Of a stretch of DNA of 64,000 nucleotides, positions 1 to 9,417 are shown piece after piece. Origin of the DNA: Wolfiporia cocos (Eukaryota; Basidiomycota; Agaricomycetes; Polyporales; Phaeolaceae); contig JACCLO010000002.1 in assembly GCA_029448655.1 (NCBI GenBank), positions 4,464,001 through 4,528,000 on the forward strand, written 5' to 3'. Each line of letters begins with the position of its first letter. The stretch's first letter is position 1. Both the position numbers and the translations under genes were made by a program. The notes beneath the pieces were generated by a model. It was given only the letters and a program-made list of their open reading frames with translations. It was not told where the DNA came from and did no database searches.

Positions 1-275
1 CTCTCTGCTTATTAGTCTGCGTGCTGGTCCCTCTTAGGGCACTGGGGTCCTCTGCTGCGACATAGGTGCATGCCTCTGGCTTTGACACCAGGAAGTCACC
101 GCCCTTTTGGCTACCAGGCCGTGTGCACGACGGTTGACACCGTCTCGTTGCTCACTGGTACGTCGTCGCGGTGCTCATGCCTAGACGTCACCCCAAGCAC
201 ACTCGCGCGTCGCCAGCACATAAGGGATTACCCCCGGCTAGGGCCGGTATACAGACTTGTGAGTAGTCTGTGTCA
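1..275 (+). repeat. 5' LTR, 3' part only
   Basis: This is the right-hand 275 bases of the left LTR. Its start lies upstream of the window. It appears identical to 2725-2999, which implies a recent insertion, because both LTRs are copied from one template at integration. A short open frame at 70-312 is part of the repeat and is not a gene. Confidence 0.8.
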
Positions 276-604
276 TAATACTAATTCTCCTTTTACCTCC
301 CCGCCGCGCTGAGTCTGGCGTGGCGCCGAGGGTCTTCTACACAGGAGGTGAATGCGTCGCAGCGGGGCAGCCGTCCTGACAACAAGAGTCAGCGGTCCGT
401 ACAAGTACGAGTCCCCAGGAAGCGACGCTGAAGACAGCCCTACCTGTGGAATGAAGAGGAGGCGCGCCGCGAGAGTACGGCCCTCCAACGACCGCAATAA
501 GTCGCGTTTAGGCCCCGCCGCCCTCGTCTGACAAGACTTGGGCATGTGGAGGGGTAGTGCATGCGAAGGGGCGGCGTCCCCGCCTCACGGCACAACTGCA
601 CCCC

Positions 605-1045
605 CGGCAACGGCTACATGCCCGCGCCATCCAGCGCGCCATCCTAGGCCGCTACGCCGACGAAGCCAGCCAGCGCGTCAGCACGAGCGCCTCGACTTAT
701 CGTCATGGCGACCCGCCCCCTTTGCGATACGGAAAGGCGGGCACCGCGTCCCTCTCGATACGAAGGACGACGGCCACGTCACCTAAACGGTAGCACAGCC
801 CCTGGGAGCGCTGACCCCGTCAAGTACGAATCAGCAACGACAACGGGACAACGGCGCGACGGCGCGCCTTACAAGTAACGCGGAACGCGGGCGGGGGAAG
901 TCGTTACCCCCTCGCCTCCTCTTGAAATAAGAGGATAGTACGCCATTCCTGCATCTACAGCCGAGGCCTACACGGCCACGTCCCAAGGCAACGGCCTCAT
1001 AGCCCGCGCCACCACAGCGCGCCCTCACAGGCCGCTACGCCGACG
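605..1045 (+). repeat. Two degenerate internal repeat copies in the LTR element
   Basis: The stretch 605-662 resembles 985-1045. Both contain GGCAACGGC, CCCGCGCCA and then GGCCGCTACGCCGACG (647-662 and 1030-1045), a spacing of 383 bases. A third partial echo, CGCCCTCACAGGCC, lies near 1120-1133. The interior may have grown by duplication or may be the eroded remains of a coding region. Confidence 0.5.
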
Positions 1046-2340
1046 TCGCCCTCCCAGCACGTCAGCACCGGCGCCCCGCTCCCTGCTTAGTCAGCAAAGG
1101 GAGCGCACCAACGCGGCCCGCCCTCACAGGCCAAGCCGCAACCCGTCTCTCTCGACAATGAAGAGACGACCCGGCGCGTCACCTCGCGGTGGTGTGCCAC
1201 TGGGGCGCTGTCCCCGCCTCATCCGGTACAACCAAGCACCCCTGTCGCTGACGAAGAACGCCACGACACCCCGCCTTCGCAGATACGCGTCGGCGGCACG
1301 CGCCTCGCCACTATAGAAGAACGGCAAGGCAGCGCGACCGCCTCGGCCTCCTCGGCCTTGGCACCAAGACGGCCCGACCTACCTGGTCAAGCCGCCACCG
1401 TCCGTAGTTCACACCCCCGGATGACCCGACGTCCGCCTATACGGCCAAGCGTCGACCGGCACTGCCTTCACTGGCACCGCCTCCACCTCTCCCGCCGATA
1501 AGACGCGTCAGAGGAACCGCCGCCCCTTCCTGCAAAGGAAGTGGGCGCGTGGAGTTCTAGTGCACAGGCCACAACAGAACACCGCGCCCCGCCTTCGCTG
1601 CAAAGCATCGGCACCGCGCACCCCGGTACTCGCCTCAGCACCAAGCACCGCTCCATCGTCATGGCAACAACGACCGTGCTCGTCGATGGAGGAACCCTCC
1701 AGGACCACCAACGACCGCGCACCCACTTACACGATGCGTCACAGCAGGGTATGCGAAGCCTTGGGTGGGGCTTACACCCCCCTTGCCCTCGGTAACCCCT
1801 GCATCGACACGCTGACCATCACCGGGCCCGACTCCGAATTGGAGCCGAACCCAGTCCAAGGACTCCTCACCCATAGAGGTAGCCGGCGCACGGCGCGCCC
1901 GGACTCCTACCGCTTCGCATGCGGTACCCACCTCTGAAGGACAGCTAGGGAGGCGACACACGCGACCCCGTACGCTCAACGGATAGCGGCCGACGCGTTT
2001 GACCTAGCCCCCGGAATCTCGCCCACAGGCGCCAGTGGATAAAGAAGCGCACTAATAGATTCCCCCCTACCCCGCTCGCGACGCTGCGAGCAAGGTATTT
2101 TGCCAACCAACCTACTACGGTCGATGACACCCCGTCACCCTGGAAAAGTGACACGAGCACCCTGTACCCACGCCTTCCCTCGGCGCTGGGTGGACTTACA
2201 GGTATTTTTAAAGGAAAAGGGTTTTCCCTCCGCTAGAGCGTGGAGTCCTTTTAGGTCTAACAGGACCAACCGCTCTGCTGGAAGAAGAGTTTTTGGGAAG
2301 AATATCAGGAGTACGACCCTTCGTCGGGACGTCGAAATTT

Positions 2341-2351
2341 AGAAGAGGGGG
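2341..2351 (+). other. Polypurine tract of the LTR element
   Basis: An uninterrupted purine run AGAAGAGGGGG lies three bases before the proposed TG start of the 3' LTR. In LTR retroelements such a tract primes plus-strand DNA synthesis and fixes the upstream LTR edge. Confidence 0.55.
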
Positions 2352-2354
2352 TTA

Positions 2355-2999
2355 TGTCACAGTACGTGGCATATCTTATTTTTCGCTATACGTCTGGCCT
2401 TTGGCCCTCTATATTCACCTAGTATACTACGCTTACGGTACGGTTCCACCTCCCCGCGTACTTACACCCCTTGCCTCTGCCTACAAGCGCTGGTGGTTAG
2501 CGCTAGCCGGGCAAGCACCTGATCTGTGACCATTACCGGTCACATGATATCCGTTACTTACATGTTGTGTCACTACGTTACCTTAGTTACATAGGCGGTG
2601 CTGTGACCAGGACTTTAGGGCTAGTACATACAGTAGCACCTGCGCGTCCTCATGTATATAACACCACTACTTCTGAGGCTACTCCTCAGAATTAGTATTC
2701 TTGGCTTCGAACCTGAAAAGGTTCCTCTCTGCTTATTAGTCTGCGTGCTGGTCCCTCTTAGGGCACTGGGGTCCTCTGCTGCGACATAGGTGCATGCCTC
2801 TGGCTTTGACACCAGGAAGTCACCGCCCTTTTGGCTACCAGGCCGTGTGCACGACGGTTGACACCGTCTCGTTGCTCACTGGTACGTCGTCGCGGTGCTC
2901 ATGCCTAGACGTCACCCCAAGCACACTCGCGCGTCGCCAGCACATAAGGGATTACCCCCGGCTAGGGCCGGTATACAGACTTGTGAGTAGTCTGTGTCA
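2355..2999 (+). repeat. 3' LTR (645 bp)
   Basis: The start is placed at TGTCACAG after the polypurine tract and the end at CTGTGTCA, where the match to the left LTR stops: the next bases are TAATACT after the left copy and TTGTTGA after the right. A TATATA motif at 2655-2660 could be the element's own promoter in U3. The right-hand target-site duplication would begin at about base 3000, but its partner is outside the window. Confidence 0.65.
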
Positions 3000-3521
3000 T
3001 TGTTGAGTTTTGCCAGTATGGTTGGTACACTGAAGCTGGTATATATTTATATATGCCACTGTGGTGACTGCACATCTCAGGTTAAACCTGACGACATTTA
3101 TTGCTTCGTTCTTGTATGACACAATGAGTAGTAATAGTGACCACTAAGTGGTTGGAAGCCAGTGACTGCATGAGATTGAACTGCATATATATCTATTTCA
3201 ATGTGCAAGTGTCAGAGCTGCTGGGCAGGATAATATATAACTGTGTGCAAGTCAACAACATTAGTGATAACATATGAGGGCAGACTGCATGTGTTAAGCA
3301 CTGCCCAAGACAATAGCAGCGCTTCGTTGTATCATTAATATTAGAAGCTTTACTGGTGAAAACTATTATTGTCAGGTTTTGTGATGCTTAGCTAGTGGTA
3401 CATACATGATGCAGATCGTCTTGGATCACTCACTGGAGTCTTAGGTACTTGATTTTATGTTTATATTAGTGCATCATGGTTTACAATCTTGGAGTCGAGG
3501 CACTATTCTATGCTAACCTTT
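3000..3521. other. Intergenic, no gene seen
   Basis: AT-richer sequence flanking the LTR element, without an open frame of coding character, a tRNA-like fold or a clear repeat. Confidence 0.5.
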
Positions 3522-3698
3522 GGGACCGGTCCGGGACTGGTCCAGACCGGTCCCAACCGGTCCTGTATAAATTGACAACTCGTTAGGACCAGGACCAGGA
3601 CCGTGTTAGGACCGGGACTGGACCGGACCGCTGAATCGGTCCTAATCAGTCCGGTCCTGGTCCTGTCCTTGGTCTTTAGCGGTCCTTGGGACCGGACC
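3522..3698. repeat. GGACC/GGTCC palindromic repeat cluster
   Basis: About 177 bases are built from variants of GGACC and GGTCC, including the self-complementary GGACCGGTCC. The cluster has a denser left block (3522-3572), a short AT-rich gap (TATAAATTGACAAC) and a longer right block. The strands can pair with each other in many registers. It resembles the subterminal motif clusters of DNA transposons but has no recognised family, and no transposase lies next to it. Confidence 0.6.
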
Positions 3699-4082
3699 TC
3701 GCAACACTATCGCCAACAACCCCTAGCCACAAATGTTATTGGCTACAAGTACTGTATTTAACAGAGTTTCCTACATCTTTAATACAGATATCAATGAGCG
3801 ATACAAGCAATTCACTATATAGTCTGTCTATCTTGCCTCGATAAGCTTCCACAGTGCCGTGGCCTTCAACTTTCGTCGAAGGGGCACGCAGAGACGCCCG
3901 CCGCTGGCCGACGCGTCAGTGTGCACGTGAAATCCACGTGATCCTCAGCGCTTGCATCTACGCAAACCCGCTGGGTAATTAACCTCAAGTCTTGATGATG
4001 GCCGCCAGTGATCGCTCTGTGGGTCCAGCACGTATGAACACCGGAATTCCCTGGTCCGGCGGATTCCGCCGGATTCCGCCGG

Positions 4083-4260
4083 ACATGAAGATATATGTCT
4101 TAAGTGTAGCGCTGGATGCTACTTGAGATGTATAATGTATATGCCTTAAGTACAGCAACGGATGCTACTTTAGATGCACATATATATGCCTTAAGCATAG
4201 GCTGGATACCACTTAAGGGTATATGCCTTAAGCATAGCACCGGACACCACTTAAGATATA
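4083..4260. repeat. Four-unit tandem repeat with CTTAAG borders
   Basis: Four imperfect units start near 4083, 4141, 4187 and 4224. Each has the form ATGCCTTAAGCATAG, then a GGAT/GGAC core, then CACTTAAG, so inverted CTTAAG halves flank a short core. Unit length falls from about 58 to 37 bases. Just before it (4057-4083) the motif GGATTCCGCC is also repeated. Function is unknown. Confidence 0.6.
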
Positions 4261-4473
4261 AGCTCCAGCACTGAAGCACTGAAGTAGATGCTCACCGCAC
4301 TGCTCACATTTGCATTTGCATTATCCAAACTATATGCCCCATAGCTAGTCTTTCTTTGTGAGTAAGATTTGTATACCACTGCAGTAGGCAAAGTACAATG
4401 GTAGTCATACAATATAAATCTATATACCGACAACATAATCTTTGTAATGGCCTACAGGGACTTAAAAATGATT

Positions 4474-4695
4474 TTATCATTGCAAAGGTGCAGCTTTACT
4501 TGGAGTGCCAACTGAGAAACTGAAGATAAACCAGTGAAGGCTACAGTTATACCACTTCAGCACTTCAGCACTTGCACTACACTTAAAATGTGTGCTGTTG
4601 GTTGCTTAAGTGGTATAACTGTAGCCTTCACTGATTTATCTTCAGTTTCTCAGTTTGTCACTCCAAGCAAAGCTGGACCCTCACAATGACATAAT
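4474..4695. repeat. Long inverted repeat (MITE-like hairpin)
   Basis: The left arm (about 4491-4556) contains GGCTACAGTTATACCACTT. The right arm (about 4609-4675) contains AAGTGGTATAACTGTAGCC. They pair over about 65 bases with few mismatches around a loop of about 52 bases. Weaker pairing continues outward to CATTG on the left and CAATG on the right. A non-coding fold-back element of this size fits a MITE. The target-site duplication is not clear by eye. Confidence 0.7.
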
Positions 4696-4889
4696 CATTT
4701 CTAAATTGTTGTGGGCCATCACAAACATTGTATTGCAAAGTTGTACAACCATGTTCATGCTCAGAACCGAAGTCGAGAAAGAGGCAAAGGTGTGAATTGA
4801 CCTCTGGTCTCTTCCATTGGAGTTGATGTCTTTGAAAGCACAAATGTTTGAAATAAACACCTTGAACAAGGGGAGTACAACTATGTATG

Positions 4890-7117
4890 TCACTTCCTAC
4901 CCCACCATCCTCCTAGCAGACTGCTCAGTCCGCTACGAGCAGAAGCGGAAGGCTCTGGCGTAGGAGCGCGCTCCACCTCCTCAACCGCAGCTCTGGACGG
5001 TGTCTTCTTCTCTGACGATGCCTTCTTCTCTGGGACGGGCGCAGCAGCCGCTGCAGCTTGCGGCGCCTTCGTTGCTACAGGCTTCTTGCCCGCACGTTCC
5101 TGCAACCGCTCCATATCCAGCTGCACATAGTTCAGCGCGATATCGAAGAACAACGGCTTCTTGTACGTCTTGCTGTCCGCGCTGACGGACCCGCCGTTGA
5201 ACGCAAACCATTCGTTCTTGTAGCCCGCAACGTCCGAGGACACCTCGCCGTCGAGCGTGTCGATGTCGGCCGCGGTGAGTGGATAGAACGGAGCTGGGCT
5301 GCTCGAGATAGGATCCGTGTCAGCGACGAGGGACAGGTGCGTACGCGCTTCCCGGATGTGGATGTTGGCGTGCTGAGTGAGTGAGAGCGCCTCCGCGAGC
5401 CGCTTTTGGGGGGCATAGCAGCGGGCGAGGTACCGGCACCTGAATGGAGTCGTAAATTGGTGTCTTCCACGCATACTGGGCTTGACCTACCTGCGAGCCT
5501 TTGTAAACGACAATCTGGCATCTACAGCAGACGCAAGGTCCGGACTTTCGTCCACAATGGTTAGAGTTCGCATCTGGTCCAGACTCTGGATGATTGTGTC
5601 CAGGAGCTTTACCACAGCGGGGAAGAGGCGAGCATCCACTCGTTCTCTTCGTGGTTTTGAGGAGCCCGTCGTCTCCTTATGATGTGTACTCTGAGACTGG
5701 TGCAAGAGTGTGGCGATGAGGAGCGAATCGCGCTTGATGCGATAGGAGAGCAGCTGGTAGACGATAAACGCGTGAACGAACTGAATGTCGCGGGTCCCAG
5801 CCGCGACAGTCGTGGACAATTGGCCGCTCAGCTAAGTCGACAATGAGACATTAGTTGGTGACATGAGTCGTAGGCCATACCTGCTGCGCCTCCACAAGCT
5901 TACGAGCAACCTCCTCCGCATCGCTCAGAGCCTGTAGGATTGCATCGTAGGCTGCGACCCCGCGCTTCGAGCGGGTGCCCTTCCCAAGCTTGCCCTTCTT
6001 CTTGCCTCCCGCAGTAACATCTTCCGACGTAGGCTCTTCTTGCTGGCTGGCCTCCTTGAGTCTGCTCTCCGCATTCTGCACACGCAGCAGCACGTCGACT
6101 AGCTCCGGGTTGCGCACCGGCACCGGCTCGTCCTCCCACATCAGCACATCGAGTTTCTGCCGTTCCTGCGCCGACCTCGCGACCTCGGTGCCCAAAGACT
6201 GGAGGAGCGTCGCACATGCCTCCACGAGCTCGTCCCGATGTTTCGGCGCAACTTCCGCGACGATCGCGTCGACCTCGTACGCGTTCGGGCGGCGGAGCTC
6301 ATGCGCGCAGTGGCGGATCTCAGGGCCGATCTCGTCCGCGAACGCCGTCGCGAGGGCCTGGTCGCGGCTCGTCGCCGCCTTCCCTGCGAGCGCGTCCAGC
6401 AGGTGGCGCGCGACGCTGAGCTGCACGAGCGCATCCTCGAACTCGTCGCGGTGCCGCAGGAGGCGGCCGTTCAGCACGAGCGTGTACACGGTCGCCTGGA
6501 GGAGGTCCTGCGCGGCGAGGCGGCCTGACGCGTGCAGCGCCTGGCAGTGCGAGAGAAGCTGCGTGGACCAGTTCACCGCGCGGCGGAGGCGGCTCGTGGC
6601 GTGCCGCCGGAGGCCGGAGGGCTTGTTGTCGTGTCCTTTGGCAGTGAAGCCCTTCGGGTTGGTCTGTACCTGCGTCGCCTGCGAGACGAGTTCTTGAGAG
6701 TAGACCCATGCCCGCTCGGCCTCGAAGAGGAGTAGCTGCAGGCTTGGGTCGCTCGAACCAGGGCTTACGGGGGAATAAGCATGAGAACTCACTATCCATC
6801 CCTGATGTCTTCCGGCTTTAGAATCGGGAGCTTCTTGAATTCACGCCCTTTTCCGTGGGTCATCTTCAGGGACGACCGCAAACGGTGGGTCCTATTCACG
6901 CAGTGCTTCCTGTGCACGGTTCAGCGCGCCGAAGACTCATAGCAAGATATACACTGCATACCTGTAGCGTTCATAGTCGTTGTATCTGAGCCCGTAAGCG
7001 TTGCGCTGCTCGTTCGCAAGCTGCAGTGCTGTTCACCACTTGGCGACACGTCCCACAATGACCGCTGTCCCTCTCACCTTGGAAGCTGACTTTCGCGTCG
7101 CCCTCAGTCGCAGCCAT
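4890..7117 (-). CDS. SRP68: Signal recognition particle subunit SRP68
   Basis: SRP68 binds SRP RNA and SRP72 in the signal recognition particle, which delivers ribosomes with nascent secretory chains to the ER. Start MAATEGDAKVSF at 7117. Small 5' exons give ALQLANEQRNAYGLRYNDYE, then HRLRSSLKMTHGKGREFK, the arginine-rich N-terminal RNA-binding region seen in human SRP68. The large exon (about 6742-5851) carries FEAERAWVYSQEL and RLRRAVNWSTQLL, typical of the family. The next exon (5819-5495) carries KLLDTIIQSLDQM, and the last (5441-4890) holds RCRYLARCYAPQKRLAEAL and a Lys/Ser-rich tail ending GGWWGRK. It is divergent from GET3 with 221 bp between the start codons. Exon edges were placed by eye; the family call is firm. 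Confidence 0.93.
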
Positions 7118-7338
7118 AGAATTGATGCGCGGAACCGCTAGAATATGCCAGACCTGTGTGGAAGACGCAAGAGGATGGCAGAGATCGCGAGACGAAGCGA
7201 GTTTTGACCAGACGCGGTCTCCGATCGACTACAAGATGGCTGCGTGTGCTACTTGCTGCATCTCTATCCGCTCGCCCGCCCGACACTGCCATCCTCCCAC
7301 CTCTTAGACCGTTTCGCATAATAAAAAGGCTATTGAAC
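7118..7338. promoter_or_regulatory. Shared divergent promoter, SRP68/GET3
   Basis: Only 221 bases separate the two start codons. This stretch must hold both 5' leaders and core promoters. An AT-rich CATAATAAAAAGG lies just before the GET3 ATG (about 7317-7329) and could serve as a core element, though it may be in the leader. No other specific site was identified. Confidence 0.6.
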
Positions 7339-8759
7339 ATGGCGACGGAAACTCTTGAGCCAACACTGCAGAACGTACTCGACCAGAAGTCACTGAAATG
7401 GATCTTCTGCGGCATGTCTCAACGCTGCTGCTCGTCTTCATGTTGCTCATGCATTCTCGCAAATACCAGGTGGTAAGGGTGGTGTCGGTGAGTCGGCAGT
7501 GCGACGTTTTCCGTGGACACGTCTTGACGTCGCGCACGTCAGGCAAGACGACCACATCTTGTTCACTCGCGATCCAGCTAGCAACATGCCGAGAATCCGT
7601 CCTCCTCATCGTACGTCTCGTTTTCGTTCTCCCCTTCGCTTCTATCTCAATAATGCACTATGAAATAGTCGACCGACCCCGCACACAATCTCTCGGACGC
7701 GTTTGGCCAGAAGTTCTCGAAGGAGGCGACGAAGGTGAACGGGTTTGACAACCTGTTCGCAATGGAGATCGACCCGACGAGTGCCATCCAGGAGATGGTG
7801 GAGCAATGTGCGTACACGTCGGCCCGTCCCTCACGCGCGCTCACACCCTGTGCCGACGCGCAGCGGACTCGAATGGCATGATGGGGAGCATGATGCAGGA
7901 CCTGGCGTTCGCGATTCCCGGTGTGGACGAGGCCATGAGCTTTGCGGAGATCATGAAGTGCGTCCATCCTTTCATATACTCTTGTATTTCACGACGCTCA
8001 CGCATGCACAGGCACGTCAAGTCGATGGAGTACTCCGTGATCGTCTTCGACACTGCGCCAACAGGGCACACCCTGCGGTTCCTGTCCTTCCCCACCGTGC
8101 TCGAGAAAGCCCTCGGAAAGCTCAGCGCATTGAGCGGGCGTATCGGGCCCATGCTGAACCAGGTGCGAAATATGCTTCTGTTCCCGAAGCATTCACTCAT
8201 TCTGAGATGCATACAGATGACGAGCCTGATGGGCGGCCAAGGCGACGCGCCAGAAGACATGTTCGCCAAGCTGGAGTCCATGCGCGAGGTCATCACGGAG
8301 GTCAACACGCAATTCAAGGACCCCGTATGTCTCACCAGTTTCACTCGTAGCCCTCACCACTCTGCTGACTGCCTCCCAGGAGAAGACGACATTCGTCTGT
8401 GTGTGCATCTCGGAGTTCCTCTCGCTGTACGAGACAGAGCGGCTCGTCCAGGAGCTCACCGCATACGAGATCGACACGCACAACATCGTCGTCAACCAGC
8501 TGCTCTTCCCCAAGCAGAGTGCGTCTTCCGTTCTCCTGTCTCACCTAGTCTGACGATCGGCAACGCAGGCTCGAACTGCGAGCACTGCCGCGTGCGGCAT
8601 AACATGCAGCAGAAATACCTCAACGAGGCGCACGAGCTGTACGACGAGTTCTTCCACATCGTGCAGCTGCCGCTGCTCACGGAGGAGGTGCGCGGGCCGC
8701 AGAAGCTGAAGGAGTTTAGCAGGATGCTCGTGGAGCCGTACGAGCCTAATCTCGATTGA
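7339..8759 (+). CDS. GET3: GET3/TRC40 ATPase for tail-anchored proteins
   Basis: Get3 is the cytosolic dimeric ATPase that carries tail-anchored membrane proteins to the ER. Exon 1 (7339-7411) starts [12 protein letters not shown] and ends LKWIFC. A GC-AG intron (donor GCATGT, 7412-7469) and an 18-nt exon (7470-7487) follow. After the next intron, exon 3 begins at 7543. Spliced, these give the deviant Walker A GGKGGVGKTTTSC. Later exons show switch [13 protein letters not shown], the hydrophobic [11 protein letters not shown] stretch, switch [27 protein letters not shown] and the zinc-binding CEHCRVRHN of the dimer interface, ending EPYEPNLD. All key motifs are intact. Its end faces the end of the bZIP gene. 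Confidence 0.95.
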
Positions 8760-9417
8760 CCGGCCGATCTCGCGTGTTCGCTGATCAGCATCGCCGCGCG
8801 CGGGGATCTACAAATGCTTGGTGCCTCGCTGACGTACATGTGCTACATAAACCTCGGTCGGGCTGCACCTCTACTGTACACGGCGTGGTTCCACTGCATT
8901 TCATTCGACTGTTTCTGGTTCTGTATCTGTGAGCGGTGGGCATACGAAGTACGGTGTATCAGCGATCGCGGCCCCGGATACCTTCATGACATTAGCAATA
9001 AGGAAAGCAGGATACGGAAGACGGAAGAAGCGGAGGCAACGAAAATCCGCATGCGATGACGAGACGAACGACGAGGACGGATGCATGAACAATATGCTGA
9101 GCGATGACGGTGGTAGTACGTATAGGATACAGGATACAATGGCCCCACAGCACGGGGGCGGTAGGAGAGCGGAAGCATTATGTGGGTGGGTGCGTCCGGG
9201 ACAAGCAAGGGCAGGCGGCCGCCGCACGGCTGCACGCCCGCGCGTCCCGACCTCATCCCTTCTACCATGACCGATAGCGATACAATTTGCCTTGTGACAC
9301 GGGACAAGCGGCGCGGCACCGCGGCGCCGCTGCGGCGGGGACGCGGCGTGCCCTGCTCTACTTGCCGGGCGGGCATACGCTGCCCCAGGGGCGCACGCCC
9401 CTTGGAGGGTATGCACA
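8760..9417. other. Intergenic between convergent gene ends
   Basis: This 658-base gap must hold the 3' untranslated regions of GET3 and the bZIP gene. Long open frames here overlap on both strands and have no recognisable domain. A very GC-rich inverted patch (CGGCACCGCGGCGCCG, near 9314-9330) could fold. Confidence 0.5.

Larger units (their letters stand above)
1..2999 (+). mobile_element. Non-autonomous LTR retroelement (5' end outside window)
   Basis: Bases 1-275 recur without a visible mismatch or gap at 2725-2999, a constant offset of 2724, as expected for two long terminal repeats. A purine run AGAAGAGGGGG (2341-2351) sits just before the 3' repeat, as a polypurine tract would, which gives the + orientation. 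The 3' repeat opens TGTCACAG (2355) and ends CTGTGTCA (2999), a TG...CA pair with near-inverted ends. The roughly 2.08-kb interior (276-2354) shows no gag, protease, reverse transcriptase or integrase motif in any frame. It looks like a LARD/TRIM-type element that depends on enzymes encoded elsewhere. I see no convincing tRNA primer-binding site after base 275. Confidence 0.75.

Noticed and set aside
70..312. Open frame inside the LTR, repeated at 2794-3006
   Set aside because: It is duplicated only because it lies in the LTR, crosses the LTR edge into unrelated sequence, and has no domain.
2701..2712. GGTTCGAAGCC on the minus strand resembles a tRNA B box
   Set aside because: Neighbouring bases cannot form the T-arm or acceptor stems, so no tRNA is supported.
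7339..7560. Apparent frameshift or damage in GET3 near the start
   Set aside because: Resolved by a GC-AG intron and an 18-nt exon that together restore an intact P-loop.
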